NCBI GenBank assembly: GCA_964036275.1
Contig: OZ038436.1
Coordinates: forward strand, 14,163,904 to 14,227,903
Direction of reading: 5' to 3'
DNA from: Litoditis marina
Lineage: Eukaryota > Nematoda > Chromadorea > Rhabditida > Rhabditidae
Length of the DNA: 64,000 nucleotides
The notes beneath the pieces are model-generated. The model saw only the letters and a program-made list of their open reading frames with translations. It searched no databases and was not told the DNA's origin. A program made the position numbers and the translations under genes. Below are positions 1 to 13,007 of the stretch, one piece after another; positions within the stretch are counted from its first letter, which is position 1; the number at the start of each line of letters is the position of its first letter.

Positions 1-216
1 AAACGTGAAATCTTGTATAAAAGTTTACCATGCATTGTCAGTTTTATTGAATTTGGCCTTTTTTCTCCCTTAGAACGATGTTAGTTTGAATACTGATTTA
101 CCCGGTCCCCGGTGTTGTGTCATGTGTGTGTAGATCACCCGACCCAGCTGACATAACCGAATTAATAAGAATGAACAAAACATTGATTGGAAAATAAAGA
201 AGAAAAGTAGACTCAC

Positions 217-1403
217 CGACAGCCAGTCCGCACACGAGGTTGGAAAATCCGACAGTGAGACCGCCACCAAAGATCATGTAACCGGCTGCCAGATTGCGAG
301 CAAGAATGATTTGATCGCCGGGGCTGGTCATATCGAGATCCTCGCGACGGAACTCCTACAAATACATAGCTCATGTTTTATGGGTATTATATGCATTACC
401 TATGTGTACTATCATAATGAAAATGAGTAGCTAGAACAAAAAAAAACAGTTACGAACAAAATATCATGTTTTACCTGTAGTTTTCCGACGAAGACGAAAG
501 CCATGATGATACCGAAAATAGCTACAGCTTCACAGAAAATAATGGAAACCAGATTCTTGGTACGAATTCTGGGCGCTTTCACTCCTCCACCAAGAATAGA
601 AGATCCGGTAGTGAAAATTCCCCTGAAATGACAAGAGGTTGGAAGTGCCATTTTTATGAAAGTAATTAACTGTATTGAATAGACAAAAGTGAGAGTTGGT
701 AGCTGAAACAAAAAACAAAGCACGCGGCCACGCGTAGAATGAAAAGATGCTTATTTTCTTATTACACCGCGTAATGTGTGACTTTGGGCTGACTTCAACA
801 TACAACTGGAACAGAAACACGCTTCATGTGAACAGTTCAGTGGAAAAAATGAAATGCTCACCATCCGGCTCCAAGAACAGAGAGTGACAGAGAGAATCCA
901 ATACCGAGACCAGCCCACATATGGGGGGAAGTTGAGGTTAGGAACCAGGCGATGTCGAATCGATGTCCCTGGCCAGTTAACATATAGAACAGACCTGCAA
1001 TTCCACAAAATTATAATTGCATATTGCAAAGCATACAACAGATACACTACGACTACGTTCAAAAATAGTTCGAATATTTTCTAAAAACTCCTCAAAGGCC
1101 AGAAATGTATGTGTTCAAATTTAAAAGAAAATTATTTGAACTTTTTGTATTGATTCCGCGGAAGAATACCATCGCTTTTATTTTTAAGCTCACTGCACTC
1201 AAATTGCGCATTGCACGTGTTCCTTTCGCCTTCAGCACAGTGATAATAAATAGAATGAATATTCAATGGATGAATCAAGCTACGTATTGTTATGTGTTCA
1301 ATTTACGGTTTCTCGATCTAGTATACTTACCAGTTCCGATTATTATAATCGTGGCGATGGTCACGACAGACCCTGTGGTCTTCAGAATGGCACCGGCTGC
1401 CAT
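217..1403 (-). CDS. ATP6V0B: V-type H+-ATPase 21-kDa proteolipid subunit c'' (3' end beyond the window)
   Basis: Membrane proteolipid of the V0 rotor, which carries protons through the V-ATPase in endosomes, lysosomes and the Golgi. Four exons are visible on the minus strand: 1403-1331, 994-862, 622-475 and 355-217; all junctions keep phase. The start is the ATG at 1403-1401, two bases after a CAG acceptor. Recognisable blocks are [12 protein letters not shown] and [18 protein letters not shown] in exon 2, [21 protein letters not shown] in exon 3 (the membrane glutamate is near residue 100), and [20 protein letters not shown] in exon 4. The family is about 200 residues long; about 165 are present and the last helix, with its own carboxylate, must lie left of base 1, since nothing in 1-216 encodes it. 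It is divergent to the ClC gene, with about 1 kb between starts. The family call is firm; c'' is preferred over c because of the N-terminal extra helix and the WFLT/TSP block. Confidence 0.93.
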
Positions 1404-2391
1404 ACCTGCGAAAACTATATGTACATTCATTATGAAACAGTCGGAAACAAACCAAATCGCGGTAAAATAGGTTAAGGATCATGTAAAAAGGGTAGCACGT
1501 TCGCCTTTCATCCATAAAACACGGTCAAAATGACTTTCAGCAATGGACGACACATTAAGATATGAGAGCATCGAACTGTTAACACGTATACTTTGATGGA
1601 ATCATAATCACGTTTAACGTAAGCACAGTCAGCAGAAAACGTGTACTTCAGTATAACAAGTGTTTCTTTGCTGGGATCGACGCCATCTACGTAATTTCGT
1701 AACTGGCTACAAGTATGAATATTGTATATAAGTGACATCCACCCAAACAAGATGTAAAATCACGTTTAAGGTTTATTTTTTAAAACGCGGGCGCGTTAAA
1801 GACCAACTTTTGTTCTCGGTCGATTATTCATACACCTCGGTCGGAGCGGTTAAACACCCTCGGAACACGCCCACCCTCCGACGCGCATACACTGCTCTCG
1901 TCCTGTTTGTTAGTCTGGGTCTCCACCAGTTAGAGAGCACTGGTCAAAATGCGTCAGCTGATTTTTCAATTTTTAATAAATTTAATTGTAAAGATGAAAT
2001 GATTATGTATTCAGCGAAACACGTAAATCAATTCAACTTGTTTTTCAAAAGATGATGCGTATACACTTCCGCATCGCTGAACACTCATCTCACCCACTTC
2101 AATCAATCACATTATCAAGCCAAGAGAAAAAAAAAGCAAACTAACCAATAATATATAAATACTCTTTTCTTAGAAAATCGGTATTAAAAGGAAAGACAAA
2201 AATTTATCGGTTGCGTTTCCAGTAATTTTTATAGCGTGCTGCTGTTTTCCTAACTATTACTATACCGTCCGTGTTTAGGAGGAGATTGTGCTTGTCTTCT
2301 CCCATCGTCGGTTTTTCTAATTCTCATGGTCTCCAATATTGAATAAAGAGCAACTACGTTTTGTAGAGTTTCATCCTAGTTTTCACTGTGA
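1404..2391. promoter_or_regulatory. Shared upstream region between the divergent V-ATPase c'' and ClC genes
   Basis: No exon of either gene is recognisable here. A GC-richer patch near 1790-1930 stands out from AT-rich flanks and contains the tandem-like CGGTCGGAGCGG and CCACCCTCCGACGCG blocks. It probably holds both promoters, because the two starts point away from each other. No TATA box or named factor site can be supported. Confidence 0.3.
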
Positions 2392-5300
2392 ATGAGAAGA
2401 CTGCTTGGAGAGGTTAGTTGCATATTATCGTCCATGGGTCTACGCTATACTAATACTTGTTGCTACTTGTTGCTCTTCCTTTGTTAATTCGAACCTTGTA
2501 AGTTTGTTTATCCAGTTCGTTGCTATCTGTGAAAAGCACGCGTTGATATCACAGTTTCAAGTGAACTTTCAGCTGAATCTTGGTTGCTTGGTTCTACATT
2601 TAGGGGTTACTTCCAGTACTCAAACTAAGCACACTACTAGTCCTACCTAGCCAAAGAAAGACGTGTAATTGTATGTATCTATAAATATTATGGATTTCAT
2701 AACGCTGGCAGTTATGAAATCATTGGAAAACTGGTTAGTTTCGTGGAAATACAACTATACAACCCCTCCCCTGTAACACATTACTAGAAGATACGTTTTT
2801 TAAATTGTCATTCTTCGATGGCGATAGTTTGATTGCTCGATATGTGATGATTCAAGATCTCAAGTTGAGTTTCTTCATTTACTTTTTCCAGGAGGAACCT
2901 GAAGCGGTGTCTCTCATTAGTTCGCCAAGGAGAGCATCTTCTTCTTTAAGTCAAAATCTGAACAGGAGGGGATTTAAGGTGATGATTTGTATTATAATGT
3001 TACTGTCACAGTAGATGAAAATGTCCATCTCCAATCAGATACTCATTTCCTACTATATTGTGGGATTTGTGCACCGTAAACCTCTGTCATATCACATAAA
3101 AAGTGACATATGATAAACTATGTTATATTCATTATAGCGCTGTTGTTGGCAATACTTAGCTTTGTTAAACACATGAATTTCATTTCATCGATTGGTCCAG
3201 ATTACCGTTTACCAGCTTGTGTTATTATCTTATATCTTTCCGTTTAAGGGCCTCATGGAACCACGGGGAAGTAGAGATATCTCAATGGATGAGGTTGACG
3301 TTGATGGGCCAGCCTTGGTGCACGACGACCTGGCAGGTATTTGGAGATTTGATGCTTGTTTCATTCATATTCAGAGTTTTCAGTCAAATTCGCACGCCAG
3401 CAAAGTTGTCCTAACAGTCAGTAAAATTCCGAAAACGGCCTCCTTTTTTCACTAACTTGGAAATTCGCTCATTCTTTTACAAAATCATGAATTTTCACGT
3501 ATTTTTATTTAAAGCTGGGGACTTGTAGGATAGTCACCTTATTGGTGTGTGGTCGCTTGCAATTCTCAAAAATTCGTGTGTTATGTCGTGAATAAAACAT
3601 TTACAAAACGGATCTTAACGTCTGTGCCGTTGGCAGATCTTGAGTATTTCAATCGATTTCAGGAGGAGTCGGTTATCGATCTTTCAATTCCGATGGTCAC
3701 GTACAGGATAGGGAAGATGATGATTCTCCAGCTGATAACGCTCCGCCACTATTCAGGTAGTTTTAACTTCTCACCATCTTCACCGATTTTCTTATGTGAT
3801 AACCTCGAAATCTTCGTCAGGGCAGCGTAAATTTCAAAATACAGTTAGAGTTTCGACTTTTCGAGTTGTGACCGAGGTTTGTCATGAGCAATTCAGATAA
3901 TGCGATAATTCAGATAGTGTTGGATGATGGATGCATAAAACCGACTTTTGGAAGTTTCAAATGTTTTTGTATTCGTCTATCCTCAAAGAAAAGTTAAGAA
4001 AGAAGAGTTCTTCTCTTCTTTTAGAAAGTATGGTATTTGTTGATATTTTGAAATTAGTTTGGCATTTTATATTAATGATTAATGAATTTTTAAGTAAATA
4101 TGGAGATTTTCACACCATCGACTGGCAAAGGGATCTCGCTCGAGACCGTCTTAGACATAAGCTGATCGTCAATAAAAGGTATGGTGTTTTTCGTTCAATA
4201 TAACCAAAATATTTGTCACGAACTGGCAAAACATTTATTTGCCTAAGGTGCCCAGGTTTATAGGTGATGTGTTTTTCGTTGTAGGTTGGAGGGGTCAATT
4301 TTTTTTGCAATGAATAGCTGGACTACCGGAATAATCCGGCCATTCTGCTTTTCCTGTGTGTGTATGTATAGTCATCGGTGTGAGTCCAGGTTTGGACTAT
4401 AATAACATTGACCGCTTCGATTAGCAGGAAAATGTTTTGGGGTATTTTGAAAAAAAAAGCTGTCTTGAATGAACGTTCTTTCCTTTCACTGATAGGCAGA
4501 AGTTGCTGATCTAATGTATTTTGTGTTATAGGGCTGATTTCCCTCTTGGACTAGCTCAAGCTGCCTGGGATGCGGGTGCCGGATGGATATGTGTTCTTCT
4601 GGTAGGACTGGCGGCTGGCGCTTCAGCTGGTATCATCGACATTGGAGCACGATGGATGAGTGACCTGAAGGTATTCACAATGTTTTTTATCGGTTATAGC
4701 ATATAGTCTATTTAGTTCCGAACTGGACTCCGTTTACTGTATGAAAATAGGGGCGGAGTTTATGACTTGGCAACTATTCAAACATTCTGGATAATGATTT
4801 TGTGTTTTCAAAATAACAGCAGCTTAGGGGATCGAACCTACGAGTTTGGACAGCCACTTGGCCGGAACCAGCGCCTTAGACCACTCGGCCATTTGGACTC
4901 AACAGAAGCGCGGAGGGGGAACGGCCCATATACGGCTATCTCGCAAATTTCAGTGTGTGCGAAATTTTATCGAATTTCTTAATGAAAATTCAAGTGAACT
5001 TGACATTTGGGATTAGCAAAGAATATAATATCTCATACAATTTCGAAAAGATACCATAACTAAGGAATAATTGTATACGTAGGTTAAACTTTTATTTGGC
5101 TGTTGGAAAGATTATTGATTGTGGCCTGGTCTGGCAAAATGCCCAGCCGGCGCCCTGCACACGCAACGCGAGAGGTGGCAGGGATGCAACACTTTCGATG
5201 GATACGAGTCCAGTTGGGAACTAAACAGACTATAACACGGTGTCATGGTAATCACTAACCATTGATTCTGGTATGTTCTGAAAACTGGGAGAGACGTTTT

Positions 5301-8300
5301 TTGTATAGTAACAATGTAAACTTGTTCGGATATATTAGAGTTTTTTTTTCAAATTTTTCTTGCTGGTACTGTTGGCAGCACCGATCTTAGCCATTATCAC
5401 CATTATATCACGACAGTGAAGTTGTGAGCATGGCTTTTGTCAAAGGTAGGAATTAGGGTTGTTAAAGTTAAGTCGAACACTCGATTTTCGCCCATCAACT
5501 CGAACACTCGAAATTTTTCGAAACTACATTACTCGAAAACTGGAATACACAGAATTTTGAACTCTATTAACAACTTTAGTAGCAATCTATGTTCCAGGAT
5601 GGTATTTGTGCTGATCGTTTCTGGTTGGATAGGGAACATTGCTGTTGGTCATCGAATGACACTGTTTATAAGGTTAGTTACACCTACACACTCTTTTGTT
5701 TATTTTTCAGTTTAATTGCCCGTAGTCTTATATTGATAAATTATAGTTAGTGCTTTGACAGTTAGTGGATCTTATTATCTCCATTGACATTATTGTCACT
5801 CTGTCTTTCATACCCTGAATTATCATTGAAAAACTCAATTTTTCCAATATGAACGGCTGGCAAGTAGACCAATACTTTATACTTTGGAAGATTGTAGTTG
5901 AAGGCAGCCTTCCAGATCTAATTTTATTTTCAGGATTTCGATTGTAGTGCGTGGACGACTTGGCCAGAGATGTTCAATTACTATAATAAAAGTCCGTTCT
6001 ACTTCGTCATCGAGTATTTATTCTACGTCGGTTGGGCTGTGTTAATGGCGTCACTCACGGTGTTGCTAGTCAAGGTATATTTCTTGCTCGTTTTCTAGTT
6101 TCTGCCGTTGAACGCTGATCAACTATAGACGTTGTATTAGTCTTATTAAGGAAGTTCTCATATGTTTCATTAAAAGTATGCATCGCAATGAGATGTAATT
6201 GGCTTATTCTCCAGCTTCACTTCGAAGAAAATTCAACTGAGATGTGAAAATGAATTGGACTGTGATTTCAACCGTAGGCTGATGATTACGATTACCCATC
6301 AGGCCGTAGTTCTGATGTTTACGGTAACAAAAACAACCTATCATTATTGTTAAGGTATTTGCACCATACGCATGTGGCTCCGGAATTCCGGAGATCAAAT
6401 GCATACTCTCTGGTTTTGTCATCCGCGGTTATCTCGGCAAATGGACGTTCATAATCAAATCAGTCGGACTCATTCTTTCTTCTGCATCCGGTTCGTTTCT
6501 GTGTTAATGTTTCCACAGATCAGTGGTAGCGATGTGTGGTTTTCTTTTTATCTCTCGCTCAAGAAGATGAGGAACCGTTTTGGTCATATCTGTTTAAATC
6601 AAGTCATGAACTGTAACCGAAACACGTTGAACGAGCACAGTGAGGGTTGTATACTGTGTAACTGAATTTGTTGTTCATTGCACAATTTAAGGTTTGTCAC
6701 TTGGTAAGGAAGGTCCCATGGTTCACTTGGCATGTTGTATTGGAAACATTTTCTCATATCTGTTCCCCAAGTACGGTATGAATGAGGCGAAGAAACGAGA
6801 AATCCTATCTGCGTCTGCGGCGGCCGGTGTTAGTGTGGCTTTCGGCGCCCCGATTGGAGGAGTTTTGTTCAGGTTCGTGATGGAGTTATTCTTTAGATTT
6901 CTATTTTCTACAGCACCAAACATGGGGTTACTCGGTTAAAAAATAGACAAAAAGTAGCCCGTTTTCTATTTTTTTCTAGCTTATCGGACAACTTTGCTGG
7001 GGTATGCTCGGTTGGCTGACACAATTCCAGCATCGCTTTCAATTAAAATCAAGAATTAAAACGTAGTGAAAAACTTTCTCAACCGTTCGGTATTAACTGT
7101 TAACCAATTGTAACTGGTTGGTTCTCCAGATTAAATCTAAAACATCCAATTTGGAATAAAGTTCGGTGAATAATGAAGTTTTTGGTATTGATTAAGCCTA
7201 GGAGCAATAGAAACAGTCATACACCAGTAGGGTCTGACTAAGCGACAAAAATTTGTCCGTTTTCGTATGTAAACAAGTGAAATTTATGATTTTCCATCAA
7301 AAGTAGACCGATTGTCTTCTTTTCGGCGAAAAAGTAGTCTGTTTTTTTTTTCTGACCATTCGGACAACTTTACTGGGGCGTGGAAGCAGTTCATGCATTT
7401 TAGTATTGTAGTATTCCGTCTATTTCAGAATTACACAACGGTTGTATGTGTGAATTGGTCGTGGTATAAAATTGTACTTAATTTCAGTCTCGAGGAAGCC
7501 TCTTATTATTTTCCCCTGAAAACGATGTGGAGATCGTTCTTCTGCGCACTGGTCGCTGGAATCATCCTGCGAATAGTGAATCCGTTTGGCAGTGATCAGG
7601 TTGGTACTATAATTAATTACGGAATCAGACCCACTGCAATTCGCCGTAAGATATGATCTCAGGTTGGTATAGTAGTGATAACCAATGAACTTCACTCTAT
7701 TTTTTTAACGTTAGTTCCACAGAAAATTATGAACCTGTATGTTCTCACATTTTTTTTGTTGCGAGTTTTGTTATTTATTTTATGTTTTGTGTTTCTGATA
7801 AATTATTATTTCTTTTTCCAGACCTCACTGTTCCACGTGGATTACATGATGAAGTGGACGTTCGTTGAATTGATTCCATTCGCTGGTCTTGGACTCTTTG
7901 GCGGTGTCCTGGGGGCGCTGTTCATTCTATCCAATATCAAGTCAGTTTCTGTTTAGTCTGCTTCTTACTAATGCTGAATTTTTGTATTTTTTTCTGTTAG
8001 TTTTGCAGCCTTTCATACACCGCCAAGGCCCCTCATAAAAGGGGGAGTCCCGAACAAATCCTTGCGAAAGTAGGGGGTCGCGAGCTGTTAACTAACTAAT
8101 TTTATATAAAATCAGCTACAATCTTACGAAAAAATAGTTCAATGTTGCCGTTTTGGGGGGTCGCGACACAAGTAAACATGGAGGGGTCGCGAGAATTTTG
8201 AAGAAATGAGAGGCCCTTGGCGGTGTATGCAGCCTTTGCTCATTGTTTTTGATCTTGGTTGATTTCCCTTCATTTATGTTGTGTGGAAACTTGATTTTGA

Positions 8301-11300
8301 TTTCGCGCTTTCAGATGGTCAAAGTTCCGTAAGAATTCGAAGGCTCTCGGAGGCAACCCAATATACGAAGTGATTGCGGTGACCTTTGTAACTGCCGCAG
8401 TCTCCTATTTCAACCCATATATGAGGAAGAGCGCATCGGCAATGATTAAACAGGTTAGTGTTCTGTTCTGATTATTTAGATTGAGTAAAATAACAATGTA
8501 GCAATGGTCCAAAGTGTTATAATATTGGCAAGTAAGAAGTAATCGAGTTTAGTACTCAAAATTCTCAAAACAACTTTTTTGTGGAACGATCGTCGTTTTT
8601 GTGTTACCTTCAAATTCTCGAATTGGTGTCTCGAGAATTACCAGTCTGTGAATCAGAAGTCAGGTGGTGAAAAACTTTTGTGAAAGACTGGATTCAAAGC
8701 TTACAAACCATATTTCTTTACGTTGTGCTATAAATTATTCTTTGTTTGGTATTTTTCATTATAAATCCATTCAGTTATTCGATCGCTGTGGACCGGAAGA
8801 TTATCTGGTGAATCTTTGTGATTATGAAAACCGAACATTCAGTTCGAATAAAGTGGATGACAACTATCACACTGGTGTTTTTGGTAGCGGTGTTCACGTG
8901 AGTTGTTATAGAATTGAAAATATTCCATTCAATTTGTTGCTGATAGTTTCTTGAAGTCACGCTGCACGATATTAGATAATAATTGTGATATCAGTTCTTG
9001 GAGTTGTTGTGAGTTATAGCGCTCCGTATTATGGTTCTTCTTCTTTAAACCTATTTTATCTCATGTCAGTTTTGTTGGAAAGGTTGATTGTTGCGTTGGT
9101 GTAGCCAAAGATCATTCGCATTCGAATAGTTTATTTACAATTACGGAACTTGACGTACTTTAATCGGTTCCGTGTTCCGTTTGAAAGTTAGTCGATGCAT
9201 TTTCATGTCAAAATTGTTTTCTTTTCAGAGTGCGTTCTGGCAGCTTATTGTTGCATTGGTCTTCAAGTTCATCTTTACAATTTTCACCTTCGGAATAAAG
9301 GTACGTTCACGGCTATACCGTTGATTACCTTTCATTATTGTCTCACATTCGTACCTTTCGCTCACAAGTTACATCGTTACTTGTCTTTTTTCATAACCAT
9401 AATTGGGTTCTAGGTGCCCTGCGGTCTGTTCGTTCCATCTATAGCTATGGGTGCAATTGCCGGTCGATTGCTAGGAATGAGCATGGAAAGTCTGTTTAGG
9501 ACAATTCAGGTACTATACTTTCTGAAACACATTCATTCTTTCATTTTTATATTATAATACAAAAAACAATCATTGTAGTATTTGTACGCTGTCAACGCTC
9601 TACAGATATTGACTTCAAATACAATTCTTAAGGATTACTTGCTCAAAGTTGGTCGGTTGACGCAGTTTTACACTTGGATATAGACGTAGTTCGGATTGAA
9701 AAAAAAAACAATAAATTTAGGTACAAAGCGGACATTCAACTTGGTGGTCCTGTCAGATCGGAAAGGACTGTGTTATGCCGGGCTTGTATGCCATGGTTGG
9801 TGCTGCAGCTGTTCTAGGAGGAGTCACCAGGTACTGAAAAGGGCTGAAAAGTGTGTTATTCTTTATGTGTAGTCACTGAGGAAACCTATTTCGCAGTTCG
9901 CACTTGGTCTGTTGGGAACATAAACAATTTTAGTCGTAGACAACGTTTGGATAAGAATATGGTAATCATATATTTTTGAGCTGATTATTGAAGGAAGTAT
10001 CAAATATGACACAGAACAGCCACATAGTTATGATTAACAATATGATTTTAACCTTTAACACTAGTTTCAGCATTCGATTAGTTATGTGGCATATAATGAC
10101 TCCATTAGTATGAACTTTTTTGAGGTGGTATTTGATTATGTGATATGTGATTCTTGTTTTGTTACAGGATGACTGTTTCGCTGGTGGTCATCATGTTCGA
10201 GCTAACGGGAAGTCTGGAGTTCATCGTACCCACCATGGTTGCTACCATGTTCTCCAAATGGATTGGAGATGCTATTTGTAAACTGGTGGGTCTATTCATC
10301 ATAAGCTACAGGAAACTGGGCAACTTAATTCCTCTCGATTTTTCAAGTGATTTCTTCGGCTTTGATAACTAATCTATATTGAACGTCATTAGGGAGTGAA
10401 GCTCATAAGTCTCTGTGTTGATCATTCTCAAAGCGAAATTGCCAATTCCTTTTCGAAGTTTCTAGTTTAGTAGACTATAAAGTGCATCTTGACTTTCTCT
10501 TTTCTCCGTTATACGTTAATTTTTCTTTTTCCGCTCAGTTTTCAATTTGCTTTCAGGGTATTTATGATGCCCATATCGAATTGAATGGCTACCCGTTCCT
10601 CGACAATAAGGAAGAATATCCATATTCAACCGTCGCTGTACAGGTAGGTATTTTGTGAATGGGTTTGTTTCCCTCCGCGTATTTGTATCGTGTTTCACAG
10701 ATATTTCTAGCAACATACAATCTTGAGACTGGTTGTATACACTTCTGAAGTTTTTTTTCGGCTGACCTGATGCTGACATACTACCATTATCATAGGCGCT
10801 CAACGGTTTTGCAGTAGTCCTGCTAAGCTACTAAGACTTTGGGATTCACTCAGTTTCTGCGCTAGTGGTGTGGAAATTACCTCAAGTTTTCTTTTCTCCT
10901 TACAAATTGATCTAATGTTTTCATAATTTACATATTATGATTCAGGTTATGCGCCCGGCAGCTGGCGATATGACGGAGTTATCGGTACTCACCGAGGACG
11001 GACTAACCCTGGGTGACGTAGAGGGGGTTCTGCGAGAATCGCAGTACAATGGCTTCCCTGTGGTCACCTCCAGGAACAGTATGTACCTCGTTGGCTATGT
11101 TACAAGGTTGGTGATCAGACGAACCTCAGACCCTACTATAACATATAACTTTACCGAAAAAGTTGAACGAAAAAGTTGTAGTTGTGAACTTGTTCATAAA
11201 ACAAAGATTGGGATTGGTACCTGGACGTCATTTATTCGTGCAGATTTCATATGAAATAAAATATGGAAATCATAGCTACATCATATATGCTAATTTTCAG

Positions 11301-12433
11301 ACGAGATCTTCAGTTGGCCCTCCATGCGGCCAGAAAGACGCAGCCGTATATCGTAACTGCTTCTACGGTGTACTTTTCTTCACAGGTAATTTTTTCCATA
11401 TTTTCAAACTTGTGTACCAATTTTGTACAAATGAGACACCAAACATATATATATCATTAAATGATCCCTGAACGAAATGTTTGTGATTTCTGTGTTCTGT
11501 CCTGCAATTGATTTTTCAAAAACCTACACTAAAGGTGCCCAATCCTACAAAAAGTACTTCTTTCGTGATGGACCTATTTTGTGCACCTGGACGGTGTCTT
11601 GTTTTCCATCTCATTGAGATTTTAGTTGTTCTTGTTTATGGTTTCATCTTTAGGTACCCGATGTTTCTATAGCGGGAGGTCCAGCGCCGTTGCGTTTGAG
11701 AAAGATCATTGACCTTGTAAGTGAATTGTCAGCTTATGCATAACAATGATTTTGAATTATCCGTTTTTTAACTTCTCATCGTTCTACGTTCTTCCAACCG
11801 TCAACCGTTTCAATTTCAACACTCTCACATTTAAATTCATTTCATTACACATCATTGTCGTTAGTCTGCCAGTTCTATTTCAACTTGTCTCTGAGAGGGT
11901 ACATAAGAAGCGATATGAGGTGTATTTTTGATAAGCTTTACTCTTCACTGAAGTGTTATCAATCAAGGGAGGACTTATTTATACAATTTTGCTGTTGCAT
12001 GTGTCGTAGGCAGTACGTTCAACCTCTATTTTCAGGCGCCAATGACGATTACCGACCAAACTCCAATGGAAACGGTTATTGACATGTTCCGAAAGTTGGG
12101 ATTACGTCAAGTTAGTTTCTTTTCTCGGGGTTGTAGCATGAATTTTCGTGAAAAAACTCATTGTTTTGTAATGGAATAATGAGAATCATAAACTGGGTAG
12201 ATATTCCGAATGCCAAATCACTAGTGCACTAGTCTGAAATCAATATCTACTGATTTATTTGTCACCAAAGACCAAAGTTTCGAAAATGGTGATTGAGAGA
12301 GTTTATTTCACATCATTTTCTCCAGGTGCTGGTCACAAAGAACGGTAAGGTTCTCGGAATTATAACCAAGAAGGATATTCTACAGTTCATGCGTAACTCT
12401 CAGTCAGGAATAGCAAATCCGAACTTCCGTTAA
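2392..12433 (+). CDS. CLCN3: ClC-3/4/5-type chloride/proton exchanger
   Basis: Intracellular 2Cl-/H+ antiporter of the ClC-3/4/5 branch, working beside the V-ATPase in endosomes. I assign 24 exons: 2392-2412, 2892-2978, 3249-3336, 3663-3756, 4095-4178, 4532-4670, 5598-5672, 5934-6074, 6355-6490, 6692-6872, 7488-7599, 7822-7940, 8315-8453, 8775-8897, 9230-9300, 9414-9509, 9721-9830, 10168-10285, 10557-10643, 10946-11106, 11301-11385, 11654-11716, 12036-12110, 12325-12433. They total 837 residues, close to vertebrate ClC-3. Signature motifs are FHTIDW (N-terminal), GSGIPE (about 251), GKEGP with the gating glutamate (about 295), SLEE with the proton glutamate, GLFVPS (about 541) and [11 protein letters not shown]. 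Two CBS domains follow (about 640-710 and 765-830; [23 protein letters not shown]). Both exchanger glutamates are present, so transport should be coupled. The 21-base first exon is the weakest part. Four introns end in AAG. Confidence 0.95.
4819..4899 (-). other. Degenerate tRNA-like segment (pseudogene or SINE head) in a ClC intron
   Basis: Read on the minus strand, it has a class II D-arm block TGGCCGAGTGGTCTAAGGC and a T-loop block GGTTCGATCCC at the right spacing, which resembles a Leu/Ser tRNA with a long variable arm. The T stem fails at three of five pairs and the acceptor ends do not pair, so a working tRNA is unlikely. It keeps A-box and B-box promoter matches for RNA polymerase III. 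Confidence 0.5.
6921..7006. repeat. Shortened copy of the CATACCCCAGTAAAG inverted-repeat family
   Basis: It lies in a ClC intron. The right end carries the family terminus (CGGACAACTTTGCTGGGGTATG), matching the fuller copies at 7218, 15162 and 16433. The left end is poorly preserved, so the outer limit is approximate. Confidence 0.45.
7218..7382. mobile_element. MITE, CATACCCCAGTAAAG family, copy with near-perfect 8-bp target duplication
   Basis: It starts CATACACCAGTAGGGTCTGA and ends with the inverse, CGGACAACTTTACTGGGGCGTG, over 165 bp. It is flanked by GAAACAGT (7210-7217) and GAAGCAGT (7383-7390), an 8-bp duplication with one mismatch. It has no coding capacity and lies in a ClC intron. 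Related copies are at 15162-15327 and 16433-16602. Confidence 0.65.
8014..8229. mobile_element. Non-autonomous hAT-like MITE with perfect 8-bp target-site duplication (copy 1)
   Basis: A 216-bp element that begins CATACACCGCCAAGGCCC and ends with the inverted GGGCCTTGGCGGTGTATG, allowing one mismatch. The flanks are CAGCCTTT at 8006-8013 and 8230-8237, an exact 8-bp duplication. The interior has repeated GGGGTCGCGA motifs and no reading frame. It lies in a ClC intron. A second copy is at 19405-19619. Confidence 0.85.
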
Positions 12434-13007
12434 TTGGATGCCTGTATTATTGTATTGTGCTTATCATTTCTTCGATTTTTCATTAGTTAGTTCTTTCATA
12501 TCAATATCTAATGTGATCTTTTCTATTGTCGACTCTCATGCTTGTCTGTACACCAGTTCGATGTTTCTGTTTGTCGCCATACTATTTATTCATGTCTGTT
12601 GTTTGTTCATCTTGGTGCTTTTCAGTCATCAATTTACCCGTCCAAAAGTTTCCCACTTGTGATATTTTTTACCAGTAGATGTTCTATTATGGAGTGTGTT
12701 GTTTCATCGTACTGTTCTAGTCTTCACAGATTTTTTGTAAGTTCTAACAGTGCATAATATTTGTTGTTGTTCCAACCAAAACTATGTGTTTCCTTTAGCT
12801 TGGGTATAATTTATGTGTCAATTAAGTTATACTTATATGTGTAGTACTTACCTTTTCCACTGTTTCTATGCATTCAAGTTCTATAAAGCTCTAAAAACAT
12901 TTTTTCTGTTGATTCGCCTGAGTTTAGTTCTCGGTTTTTACTTTGCAAAGGTGGTATTCTCTGCAAATGCCCAACTACTGGTGATGGTAGTTAATCTGAA
13001 TTGTCAG
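12434..13007. other. Spacer between ClC stop and SNAPC1 start
   Basis: T-rich sequence of 574 bp with no exon, tRNA or inverted repeat that I can recognise. The short frames inside it lack family resemblance. A TTGTCAG acceptor closes it directly before the SNAPC1 ATG. Confidence 0.6.
13001..13007 (+). other. Candidate trans-splice acceptor of SNAPC1
   Basis: TTGTCAG ends directly at the ATG (13008). No in-frame upstream coding exon was found, so a spliced leader or a 5'UTR intron is needed to explain it. Confidence 0.5.

Noticed and set aside
854..1470. Plus-strand frames of 76 and 121 codons
   Set aside because: They lie opposite the V-ATPase c'' exons, which have clear family identity on the minus strand.
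4819..4899. Functional tRNA-Leu or tRNA-Ser
   Set aside because: The T stem and acceptor stem do not pair well enough.
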